From JBBUX01 sp037445775 (GTDB lineage Bacteria; Actinomycetota; Coriobacteriia; Anaerosomatales; PHET01): a DNA stretch of 8,250 nucleotides. The notes under the pieces are model-generated. The model saw nothing but the letters and a program-made list of their open reading frames with translations, was not told the DNA's origin and ran no database searches. The position numbers were made by a program, and so were the translations under genes. This document shows positions 1 to 6,351 of the stretch, piece by piece. How positions within the stretch are numbered: position 1 is the first letter of the stretch; the number at the start of each line of letters is the position of its first letter. The DNA lies in assembly GCA_037445775.1 (NCBI GenBank), contig JBBIJX010000066.1:1-8250 (forward strand), read 5' to 3'.

Positions 1-1020
1 GAGAGGGTCTGCCGAGAACGCCGCGGACACGTTAGGCCGAGCGTTGAACCACGTCACCACGAGAGGATCGGCGAGGCTCGTGCCTTCAACAGATATGGCT
101 GTGGGAAACACCGGCGGCGTTGGAACCACATACACGGTCACGGTCCGATACTGACCGACGTTCCGCGCCCAGTCGACCGCGGCGATCTCTATGGTGTTCT
201 CGCCCTCGCGAAGCCCGTACACGGTGGTGCTGGCGGTGGCGTCCTGCAACTCGACGAAGGCCCGCCGGAACGTGTCACTGAGCACTCCGTTGACCTTCAC
301 CTGCCAGCCCCATACCCCGCTCAGGACGTCGTAGGAGTTCCGGTTGGGCCACTGTAGAAACGCGACGGTGCTGGTAATGATGTTGCTCGGCGGCCCGGGA
401 AGGAAGGGATTCGATACGCTCACCGTCTCGACCTGCGACGGGTGCGTGACGTCCACACCGATCGGGTAGTTCAGGGACTGTCCGTAAGCGTCCGCCGGAT
501 CGCTCCAGCCGCCTGCGGACGGCGTAGCCGCCACGCTTCGTGTGTGCAGCCACCACACGCCCTCGACGGGCTGGTTGGCAACAGGGGGCCATGGAAGTAC
601 GGGCAGCACCGGGGTCGCGTTGTCAGGCCACAGGGCCATCCAGAGCGCGAAGTCAGTTATGGTGGGCGCTACGCGACCGCCGAGGGGAGAGATGGGAACC
701 CGCGCGACAGGCCGGTCGACCCCGAACGCCGCTGCTGAGTCGTTGTTGCGCGTCAACGCGTACTCGAGGTGGGCGAAGGACACCTCAGGCGGATCAGGCA
801 CAGTGACGGTAGGGCTGGCTTCGAGCACAAGGGGAACTGTCGGGAGCGGGTTTAGCCAGAAGCGCACACTCGTGCCGAGATCGGTGCCGCTCAACTTCGC
901 CTTGGTGACGTACTCCTGGGGGGTCTCCGCATGTGCCGCTGCAGGCACGAGCAGTACAACCCCGATGGCGGCTGCTAAGAGTGCGAACGCCAACCAGCTG
1001 CGAACACTGCTACGACTCAT
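1..1020 (-). CDS. Exported Ig-like domain surface protein (C-terminus beyond window)
   Basis: This frame is open from an ATG at 1018-1020 to the left edge without a stop, giving 340 residues of an incomplete protein. Residues 1-31 are a clear Sec signal peptide: Arg3 and Arg7, a hydrophobic core from about 9 to 25, and an AHA site before Glu32. The mature part is rich in Pro, Val, Thr and Trp and looks like beta-sandwich material. The stretch around 225-300, with the REGENTIEIAAVD core at 271-283 followed by ARN and alternating beta residues, matches the pattern of bacterial Ig-like/glucodextranase-B domains found in cell-surface proteins and secreted hydrolases. A second domain seems to begin near 310. 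No catalytic or sorting motif is visible, but the C-terminus is missing. The start is supported by GGGGAG seven bases upstream. Export is well supported; the specific role is unknown. Confidence 0.8.
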   Translation of the reverse strand, partial: MSRSSVRSWLAFALLAAAIGVVLLVPAAAHAETPQEYVTKAKLSGTDLGTSVRFWLNPLPTVPLVLEASPTVTVPDPPEVSFAHLEYALTRNNDSAAAFGVDRPVARVPISPLGGRVAPTITDFALWMALWPDNATPVLPVLPWPPVANQPVEGVWWLHTRSVAATPSAGGWSDPADAYGQSLNYPIGVDVTHPSQVETVSVSNPFLPGPPSNIITSTVAFLQWPNRNSYDVLSGVWGWQVKVNGVLSDTFRRAFVELQDATASTTVYGLREGENTIEIAAVDWARNVGQYRTVTVYVVPTPPVFPTAISVEGTSLADPLVVTWFNARPNVSAAFSADPL

Positions 1021-1062
1021 GCTACTTCTCCCCTTGGCAACGAAGGCGGCTGCACCTTACGA

Positions 1063-1089
1063 GTATCGGTTCGTGCCGAGGAAACCATT
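1063..1089 (-). promoter_or_regulatory. Possible sigma-28 (FliA/WhiG-like) promoter
   Basis: Reading the minus strand, AATGGTTT (1089-1082) is followed after 11 bases by ACCGATAC (1070-1063). The known sigma-28 consensus is TAAAGTTT, 11 bases, GCCGATAA; the matches are about 5 of 8 and 6 of 8 with exact spacing. Transcription would start near 1055, leaving a leader of about 35 bases that includes the GGGGAG ribosome binding site. This is a by-eye match. A housekeeping promoter using GATACT (1068-1063) as its -10 is an alternative, though no good -35 goes with it. Confidence 0.3.
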
Positions 1090-1098
1090 AACGGAGTA

Positions 1099-1126
1099 CA
1101 GTTTGACGCTCAATTGGGCCAAACTG
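1099..1126. repeat. Inverted repeat CAGTTTG-14-CAAACTG
   Basis: Perfect 7-base arms at 1099-1105 and 1120-1126 enclose 14 bases that contain the palindrome CAATTG. The repeat lies just upstream of the promoter candidate for the exported protein gene and about 25 bases beyond the chelatase gene's stop. It could be an operator or a weak hairpin at the 3' end of the chelatase transcript. It lacks the T-run of an intrinsic terminator. Confidence 0.45.
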
Positions 1127-1149
1127 CAAGCGGCGCGGGCCGGAGTTCT

Positions 1150-3114
1150 CTACAGACGCTCTCTGACCACGTCAGCGATCCCGCCAGAGTGGGGGGTCAG
1201 CCGCACGTATTCGGCACCTGCCGCCCGGGCGATATCGCGCGCGGCACCCCCGCCTGTCGGGCCGGACGCCGTGTCGACCACGAGCACACTCACACCGGCG
1301 GCCCGCGCTTTGAGGGCGGCGGCGCGCGAGTCCTCGCCGCCAAGGCCACCGTCGATGCCAACGTTGCCACGTCCGTCGGTAAGCAGCACGAGCCACGGAA
1401 CGACGTCGGGATCGCGTCGCGCTTCACCCTCCAGTACCTCGAGGGAGCGCAGAATACCCGCTGCGAGGGGCGTGGCTCCGCCCGTTGGCAGCGATCTCAG
1501 CTTCAGGTTAGCGAGCTCGACGCTCGCGGTGGGCGGGAGGACGACCTCCGCGCTGTCACCCCGAAAGCTCACCACGGCGACGCGGTCGCGCCGCTGATAG
1601 GCGTCCACGAGCAGGCCGAGCGCTGCGGACTTGGCCGCTTCCATGCGGCTCGCCGCACCCATCGACCCGCTCGCGTCGACGCAGAGCACGATGCAAGCAC
1701 CCACTTTGCGCATCCGCACCTTCGCGCGTAGATCCTCAGGACGGATGGTGACCGCGAGGTCTGATTCGGCGGCCGCTCCCGAGGTCTGCGCCGCAGCCGC
1801 GCTGCGCACCGTCGCCTCGATGGCGACATCGCTCATCTTCGTGACCGAACGCGCCGGCTCCGAGCGGGTGTGTCGTCCGCGGCCGTCTGTGACCACACTC
1901 TCCTGGCGTCGCCCGCCTACTGAGCGCCGTGCTGCGTCCATCGGCTTGACGAGTGCCTGCTCGAGCGCTCCGCCCTCGGCCCCGCTCGTCGCTCCTAGCG
2001 ACTCGAAGATGCTCGCCTGGCCCTGTCCTGGACCAGCCTCAGACGATGCCCCCTGCGCGGAGTCCTCCTCCGAGGCCGACGTCAGAGAGCGGACAAGCGA
2101 CTCCCTCAGCGCCGCGACGTCGGCCTGGATGTCGTCGAAGGGTGTGCGCTTGAGGCGATGCGCGAGCACCATGCCAGCGACACGTTCAATGTCGGTGAGC
2201 GCGACCTCTTGGCGACCTTCTAGAGCCGCGTTCGCCGTGGCAGCCCGCGCCATCACGCTGTCTGCGCGATGTCCGTCGACACCGGCGCGGATCGCAAGAT
2301 CCGCGATCGCGTAGAGCACCTCCTCGGGAACGCGCACGGACGGCAGCCGCAGGTGTCCGTGGCGAAGGCGTGTTTGCACGTCGTGTTCGGCATCCGCCCA
2401 GTCGGCGATAAACCCCGTCTGGTCCTCCTCGAAAGCGTGGCGGCGGCGCACGATCTCGACGCGCGCCTCCGGCTCACGGACCGCTTCCACGTCGACGCAC
2501 AAGCCGAAGCGGTCGAGCAGCTGCGGCCGGATCTCGCCCTCTTCGGGGTTCATCGTCCCAACCAAGATGAATGAGGCGGGGTGCTGGAACGAGACACCTT
2601 CGCGCTCGACGATGTTTATCCCCATCGCCGCCGCGTCGAGCAGCGTGTCAACAAGGTGGTCATCGAGCAGGTTCACTTCGTCTACGTAGAGAATGCCGCG
2701 GTTCGCAGACGCCAGCAGACCGGGATGAAACTCGCGCTCCCCGCGCTTGAGCGCCGCCTCAAAGTCGAGGGTACCGACGAGGCGGTCCTCAGTCGCCGAC
2801 ACGGGAAGATCCACGATACGCGGGCGGCGCTGCATCTTGGGCAGCGGACCCTCCTCGCGGCGAGCGCGGCAGTCCACACACCACGCGCCGGGCTCTGCGG
2901 GATCGCAGCCGAACTGGCAGCCCTCGACCACGTCGATGGGCGGCAACACGCCGGCGAGTGCCCGGACCGCCGTCGACTTGGCCGTCCCCTTTTCGCCGCG
3001 GATGAGCACGCCTCCTACGCGAGGGTCGACGGCGTTGAGCAGCAGCGCTGTCTTCAGGGCGTCCTGCCCGACGATCGCCGAGAACGGCAACGTGTGGGCG
3101 AGCCGTTCGGTCAC
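1150..3114 (-). CDS. Fused AAA+/VWA magnesium- or cobalt-chelatase-type protein (ChlI-ChlD fusion)
   Basis: The 654-residue product combines the two ATPase-side subunits of class I tetrapyrrole chelatases. The N-terminal ChlI/BchI-like AAA+ module shows Walker A GEKGTAKS (40-47), Walker B ILYVDEVN (141-148), sensor GTMNPEEG (186-193) and an arginine finger in LLDRFG (Arg202). A low-complexity linker spans about 335-470. The C-terminal VWA domain has an intact MIDAS: DASGS (480-484), a Thr in the GGATPL segment (Thr548) and TDG with Asp580. Such proteins use ATP hydrolysis to drive a separate large subunit (ChlH/BchH or CobN) that inserts Mg or Co into a tetrapyrrole; no such subunit is in the window, so the metal cannot be assigned. 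Cysteines 66, 70, 79 and 82 form a possible metal site after Walker A. The start chosen is GTG at 3114, ten bases after the upstream gene's stop; TTG at 3120 is possible, and ATG at 3204 would overlap that gene by 80 bases. Confidence 0.92.
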   Translation of the reverse strand: MTERLAHTLPFSAIVGQDALKTALLLNAVDPRVGGVLIRGEKGTAKSTAVRALAGVLPPIDVVEGCQFGCDPAEPGAWCVDCRARREEGPLPKMQRRPRIVDLPVSATEDRLVGTLDFEAALKRGEREFHPGLLASANRGILYVDEVNLLDDHLVDTLLDAAAMGINIVEREGVSFQHPASFILVGTMNPEEGEIRPQLLDRFGLCVDVEAVREPEARVEIVRRRHAFEEDQTGFIADWADAEHDVQTRLRHGHLRLPSVRVPEEVLYAIADLAIRAGVDGHRADSVMARAATANAALEGRQEVALTDIERVAGMVLAHRLKRTPFDDIQADVAALRESLVRSLTSASEEDSAQGASSEAGPGQGQASIFESLGATSGAEGGALEQALVKPMDAARRSVGGRRQESVVTDGRGRHTRSEPARSVTKMSDVAIEATVRSAAAAQTSGAAAESDLAVTIRPEDLRAKVRMRKVGACIVLCVDASGSMGAASRMEAAKSAALGLLVDAYQRRDRVAVVSFRGDSAEVVLPPTASVELANLKLRSLPTGGATPLAAGILRSLEVLEGEARRDPDVVPWLVLLTDGRGNVGIDGGLGGEDSRAAALKARAAGVSVLVVDTASGPTGGGAARDIARAAGAEYVRLTPHSGGIADVVRERL

Positions 3115-3124
3115 GCGCAATCCG

Positions 3125-4036
3125 TCACTTCCACTGGAAGCTTCCACACGACTCCGGAGCCGACTGGCCCTTGTTGGGGCACGTCTCGACGTACACGCAA
3201 TCATCGCAGGTCATGCTGTCGATGGGCGAAGACTCGGTCCGAACTGATTCGATCGCGCTCAGATCGACGTAGTCCGACGCGGGATCGATTGCCGGCACTG
3301 CGGGCGACTCCACGCCGACCGGCTCAACGATGGTCCGGGGGGCGTCGGCTCCTTCATCGGTCGCAAGCGCCTCGATCAGCTCCTGAGGGGTCTCGCCGTA
3401 CGCTCCCATGATGACCGGCCGGGCGATCGCCATCGTCTCGTCATCACCCGCAGCGCGTACCAGTGATCCTTCGTCGTCCCCAGGTTCATCGAGGACGCTC
3501 AGGCCGTCCTCGGCATCACTGGCAAGGCTGTCCCATGGCCACGTCGCCGGGGCCTCGTCCGCCTGGGCAGGCGGAGGCTCGGACTCGACAGGCTCCGAGA
3601 TCTCCTCTGGCATGCCAACCGACTCGGGAGCGCTGATGCCTTCGGCCTCCAACCGCTGCGTCGTGCGCACTAGCGCGGCCTTCAGGTCGGAGGCGTCCTC
3701 TGCTTCAACATGGGACGCAGGTTCAGCACCCTCCTCCGCATCCGGCTCAGCAGCAGCGTCCTCCCCCGCATTTTGCTCAGAAGCTTCTGATTCAGCAGCG
3801 GCGGACTCAGTAGTTCCGGGTTCCGGTGCCTCAGCAGCCGCAGCGGGCCGCACGAGCAGCACTGGCGCGGCAGTGGCGTCGTCGACCAGCATGATCTCGT
3901 GGTCCCACCCGGCGAACCCGTCGCTTCCCGTAATGCGCTCGAGCTCATGCAGCGCGTCGGAGCGCGACGCGAACGCGCGATCGGACACTAGGTAGACGCG
4001 GTCTTCGGCATCTCTTCCGAGCAACAGGAACGACAT
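3125..4036 (-). CDS. Unknown protein with acidic linker and C-terminal four-cysteine motif
   Basis: I do not recognise this 303-residue protein. Three parts are visible. Residues 1 to about 63 look folded, with alternating hydrophobic strands and a helix containing DALHELERI. Residues from about 64 to 260 are dominated by Ala, Glu, Asp, Pro and Ser and are probably disordered, with one likely helix around DLKAALVRTTQRLEAEG. The last 27 residues hold Cys277, Cys280, Cys286 and Cys297 in a CX2C-X5-C-X10-C arrangement ending GSFQWK, which suggests a small zinc or iron-sulfur site. There is no signal peptide or membrane segment, so it is probably cytoplasmic. A GAGG ribosome binding site lies five bases before the ATG. 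It lies 64 bases downstream of nfo, and its stop is ten bases before the chelatase GTG, so coupling with the chelatase gene is likely. A metal-related accessory role is only a guess from this neighbour. Confidence 0.85.
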   Translation of the reverse strand: MSFLLLGRDAEDRVYLVSDRAFASRSDALHELERITGSDGFAGWDHEIMLVDDATAAPVLLVRPAAAAEAPEPGTTESAAAESEASEQNAGEDAAAEPDAEEGAEPASHVEAEDASDLKAALVRTTQRLEAEGISAPESVGMPEEISEPVESEPPPAQADEAPATWPWDSLASDAEDGLSVLDEPGDDEGSLVRAAGDDETMAIARPVIMGAYGETPQELIEALATDEGADAPRTIVEPVGVESPAVPAIDPASDYVDLSAIESVRTESSPIDSMTCDDCVYVETCPNKGQSAPESCGSFQWK

Positions 4037-4100
4037 GGTGACCTCATTCGACCGTTGGCTGTAGACACTCTCTGCGCCTCAGGTGTCCGTCTCGTCCATC

Positions 4101-5006
4101 CTAGAGCGGCGTGGTAGTTCGGGCAACCGCGCTCTGCCCTGCACCGGCGCCGCACCGCTCGCGCAGCGACCTGAGACGTGCGATGTTGACCGCGTCCTTC
4201 TCCGGCGCCTGGCCGGGCATCTCGGTAACCGCGCTGACTCCTTCAAGTCGCGGCTCGCAGATCATCGCCTCGAACCCTGCCTCACCGATGAAGCCGTCGC
4301 CGATCCACGCGTGACGGTCGCGCCTGCTCCCCCGCTCGAACAAGCAGTCGTTCGCGTGCACGAGCGCAAGCCGGTCGAGCCCGATCGCGTTCTCGAGCTC
4401 GTCGAGCGCACGGACCCAACCCTCGGGCGTGTCGAGTGCGAAGCCGTGAGCGAACCCGTGACATGTGTCGAGGCAGACCCCGAGGCGCTCGGGCGCCAGG
4501 TCAGCGGCGTCGATGACCGCCGATAGCTGCTCGAACGACCCGCCGAACGTTCGCCCGGCACCTGCTGTGTTCTCGAGCAGGAGGCGCGTCTCATGACCGG
4601 CCGCACCCGCGTTCTCGAAGGCTGCCGCGATCGCGCGACCGGCGCGCTGCGCCGCTGCGGCGGTGTCTCCCCCGGGATCGTTACCTAGGTGGGTCACCAC
4701 TCCGGCCGCGTGAAGCGCCGCGCCGCGCACCAGCTCATCGGCGAGTGCCTCGGTCGAGCGTTCGCGGAGTGCCGCGTCATCGGTCGCGAGGTTGATGAGG
4801 TACGCCGTGTGCGTGTACACCGGGCCGAAGGCAACGTCACGTCGCGCGTCGACGAACTCGGCCGCCGCATCCACATCGATCGCAGGACCGCGCCACTGAC
4901 GCGGACTCTTCGCGAACAGCTGCAGACACTCGCAGCCCACGGAGAGCGCATACTCAAGCGCGTGGACGTAACCCTTGGAGACCGAGACGTGCGCTCCGAA
5001 TAGCAC
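4101..5006 (-). CDS. nfo: Endonuclease IV (abasic-site endonuclease)
   Basis: The 301-residue product is a full-length AP endonuclease of the xylose-isomerase-like TIM-barrel family, which cuts DNA 5' of abasic sites and removes 3' blocking groups during base excision repair. All nine expected trinuclear zinc ligands can be placed by comparison with E. coli Nfo: His66 (in YTHTAYLIN), His106, Glu145 (LLENTAG), Asp180 and His183 (GVCLDTCHGFAHG), His217 (VHANDC), Asp230 and His232 (DRHAWIGDG) and Glu262 (TEMPG). The segment around His106 reads HLGND rather than the usual HPGSH, but the ligand is kept. The protein starts at GTG (5004-5006), directly before the family's N-terminal FGAHVS strand, with GAAGGG eight bases upstream. 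It is divergent from dinB and appears to be the first gene of the operon running to the chelatase gene. Confidence 0.95.
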   Translation of the reverse strand: MLFGAHVSVSKGYVHALEYALSVGCECLQLFAKSPRQWRGPAIDVDAAAEFVDARRDVAFGPVYTHTAYLINLATDDAALRERSTEALADELVRGAALHAAGVVTHLGNDPGGDTAAAAQRAGRAIAAAFENAGAAGHETRLLLENTAGAGRTFGGSFEQLSAVIDAADLAPERLGVCLDTCHGFAHGFALDTPEGWVRALDELENAIGLDRLALVHANDCLFERGSRRDRHAWIGDGFIGEAGFEAMICEPRLEGVSAVTEMPGQAPEKDAVNIARLRSLRERCGAGAGQSAVARTTTPL

Positions 5007-5021
5007 TCAACGAGCCCTTCA

Positions 5022-5056
5022 CTCGACAGACGGTCGCTCCATTGTAGAGTGTCGAG
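5022..5056. repeat. Inverted repeat CTCGACA-21-TGTCGAG in the nfo/dinB divergent region
   Basis: Perfect 7-base arms at 5022-5028 and 5050-5056 are 28 bases centre to centre. They flank the nfo -10 candidate and lie just upstream of the dinB -10 candidate, so a protein binding both arms could affect both genes. The arms do not match the known actinobacterial LexA box (CGAAC-N4-GTTCG), so SOS control by LexA is not supported here. An operator role is inference. Confidence 0.4.
5041..5046 (-). promoter_or_regulatory. Candidate -10 element for nfo (TACAAT)
   Basis: The minus strand reads TACAAT here, five of six matches to the sigma-70-type consensus TATAAT. Transcription would start near 5034 and give a leader of about 28 bases that includes the GAAGGG ribosome binding site before the GTG. 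No convincing -35 hexamer is seen at 16-18 bases, so the promoter may be weak or activator-dependent. Confidence 0.4.
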
Positions 5057-5058
5057 GC

Positions 5059-5064
5059 TAAACT
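5059..5064 (+). promoter_or_regulatory. Candidate -10 element for leaderless dinB (TAAACT)
   Basis: TAAACT fits the TANNNT pattern of actinobacterial -10 elements and ends six bases before the dinB ATG. A transcript starting seven bases downstream would begin at the A of that ATG. No purine-rich ribosome binding site precedes the ATG, which agrees with a leaderless message, a common arrangement in Actinobacteria. No clear -35 element is seen. Confidence 0.45.
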
Positions 5065-5070
5065 CCTGAT

Positions 5071-6306
5071 ATGCACAAGAGCCATCATTCCGGAGATGCA
5101 TACCGCCCGTGGAAGGGAAGGGCGATCCTCCACGTCGACCTTGACGCCTTCTTCGCCGCTGTCGAGCAGCTCGACCACCCGGAGTGGCGTGGGCTCCCCG
5201 TCATCGTTGGCGGTGACCCGAAGGGCCGCGGCGTCGTCTCGACCGCAAGCTACGAGGCGCGACGTTTCGGTGTGCGATCTGCCATGCCCTCGGCGCGCGC
5301 GGCTCTGCTCTGCCCCGACGCCATCTGGGCACCCTCCCGCTTTGAGAGGTACCACGAGATGTCTCACCAGGTGTTCGAGATCTTCCGCGAGACGGTGCCT
5401 CTTGTGCAGACGGTCTCGGTCGATGAGGCGTTCCTCGACGTGACGCCGGGGCGTTTCAGCGGCGAACATCCCGTCGACATCGCGACCACGGTCCGTGCGC
5501 GTATCGCCGCGCTGGGAATCACAGCCTCAGCCGGTCTCGCTACCTCGAAGACGGTCGCCAAGATCGCGTCGGACCGCGACAAGCCCGATGCGCTCACCGT
5601 GGTGTGGCCCGGTGAGGAGGCGGAGTTCCTCGCGCCGCTCCCCGTGCGCGCCATGAGCGGCATCGGCCCGCAGAGCGCCTCGCACCTCGCGGCCCTCGGA
5701 GTGCACACCCTTGGCGACCTAGCCGCCCTCGACGACGTTACCGCCCGCTCGGTACTCGGCTCGCATGGACCGCAACTATCCGCGCGTGCGCGGGGAGACG
5801 ATGCGCGTCAGGTACACTCGCGCGACAGCGCCAAGTCCGTGTCGCACGAGCGCACCTTCCCCACCGATCTGAGGACGCTCGCTGAGGTCGACGCGGCCCT
5901 CGAGCGGCTCGCAGCCAAGGTGGGCGCCCGTTTGCGTGTCGCGTCCCGCGCCGGCCGGACGGTCACGGTCAAGGTCCGCTTCTCGGACTTCACAACGCGA
6001 AGCGCGAGCCGCACGCTTGCAACGCCTACTGACGACGAACGCGCCTTCGGACCGGTCGCGAGCGCGCTCGTCCGCTCGGTGTGGACCCCGGGCGTAGGTG
6101 TTCGCCTGCTTGGCATCGGGCTCTCGGGATTCGAAGCGCCGGCGCGGCAGTTGGAGATAACTGAAGAGGCGGATCGCATTGATAGCGGTCGCATCGTTGA
6201 CAGTCTTGACGCCATCCGCGCCCGGTTCGGAGACGACGCTATCGCGTACGGACGCGTGCTGCGCCATCCGAGTGATCAGGGGCGCGACGAACCCGACGAG
6301 ACGTGA
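5071..6306 (+). CDS. dinB: DNA polymerase IV (Y-family translesion polymerase)
   Basis: The 411-residue product is a complete Y-family polymerase that copies past damaged bases at stalled forks. The palm carries the catalytic acids Asp23 (HVDLDAFFAAVE) and Asp118-Glu119 (SVDEAFLD), with the steric-gate Phe28 at the position of E. coli Phe13. The finger segment TASYEARRFGVRSAMP (58-73) is typical and includes Tyr61 and Arg65. The thumb has the helix-hairpin-helix SGIGP at 196-200, and a little-finger domain occupies about 240-355. The intact catalytic residues argue against an inactive ImuB-type relative. Residues 360-364 read QLEIT where many homologues have a QLxLF-like clamp-binding motif, so the clamp contact may be altered. 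The ATG at 5071 is the first start after an in-frame stop at 5059-5061. The gene is divergent from nfo, and its own transcript may continue into the lipoprotein gene 45 bases downstream. Confidence 0.95.
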   Translation: MHKSHHSGDAYRPWKGRAILHVDLDAFFAAVEQLDHPEWRGLPVIVGGDPKGRGVVSTASYEARRFGVRSAMPSARAALLCPDAIWAPSRFERYHEMSHQVFEIFRETVPLVQTVSVDEAFLDVTPGRFSGEHPVDIATTVRARIAALGITASAGLATSKTVAKIASDRDKPDALTVVWPGEEAEFLAPLPVRAMSGIGPQSASHLAALGVHTLGDLAALDDVTARSVLGSHGPQLSARARGDDARQVHSRDSAKSVSHERTFPTDLRTLAEVDAALERLAAKVGARLRVASRAGRTVTVKVRFSDFTTRSASRTLATPTDDERAFGPVASALVRSVWTPGVGVRLLGIGLSGFEAPARQLEITEEADRIDSGRIVDSLDAIRARFGDDAIAYGRVLRHPSDQGRDEPDET

Positions 6307-6308
6307 CG

Positions 6309-6326
6309 GCGTCTTACGTATGACGC
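6309..6326. repeat. Imperfect 18-base palindrome after dinB
   Basis: GCGTC, T, TACGTA, T, GACGC forms a dyad in which 16 of 18 positions are symmetric, beginning three bases after the dinB stop. As RNA it could form a small hairpin, but no T-run follows, so it is a poor intrinsic terminator. It could equally be an operator for the downstream lipoprotein gene. Confidence 0.4.
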
Positions 6327-6341
6327 ATCACACCACGATGT

Positions 6342-6346
6342 GGAGG
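6342..6346 (+). promoter_or_regulatory. Ribosome binding site that fixes the lipoprotein gene start
   Basis: GGAGG lies five bases before the ATG at 6352. It overlaps the in-frame GTG at 6340, which is therefore unlikely to be the start. Its first bases can pair with CCAC at 6333-6336 in a small hairpin, though probably too weak to matter. Confidence 0.7.
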
Positions 6347-6351
6347 TTGTC

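Larger units (their letters stand above)
1021..1149 (-). other. Intergenic region upstream of the exported protein gene
   Basis: This 129-base gap lies between the stop of the chelatase-type gene and the start of the exported protein gene, both on the minus strand. It holds a strong ribosome binding site (GGGGAGAAG, complement of 1025-1033), a sigma-28-like promoter candidate and an inverted repeat, listed separately. I see no T-run terminator after the chelatase gene, so some read-through is possible, but the gap length suggests that the exported protein has its own promoter. Confidence 0.6.

Noticed and set aside
542..1597. Long plus-strand open frame of 351 residues
   Set aside because: It lies antisense to both the exported protein gene and the chelatase VWA domain, is rich in Ser, Arg, Pro and Ala without domains, and spans the intergenic promoter region. 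It is a GC-rich shadow frame.
1631..2314. Plus-strand open frame of 227 residues
   Set aside because: It is the antisense of the chelatase linker and AAA+ domains, with a low-complexity Ala/Ser/Arg product and no recognisable motif.
3115..3204. ATG at 3204 as start of the chelatase-type gene
   Set aside because: It would add 30 Arg/Ser-rich residues unlike the family N-terminus and overlap the upstream gene by 80 bases, so GTG at 3114 fits better.
2581..3411. Plus-strand open frame of 276 residues
   Set aside because: It is antisense to the Walker A/B region of a clearly real gene and has no family resemblance.
3408..3995. Plus-strand Ser/Ala-rich open frame of 195 residues
   Set aside because: It mirrors the Ala/Glu-rich linker of the minus-strand gene; its composition follows from that antisense relation.
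5007..5070. LexA/SOS box between nfo and dinB
   Set aside because: No match to the CGAAC-N4-GTTCG pattern is present; the TCGAC-containing arms are spaced too far apart.
6340..6351. GTG at 6340 as start of the lipoprotein gene
   Set aside because: The GGAGG ribosome binding site at 6342-6346 overlaps it and is correctly spaced for the ATG at 6352.
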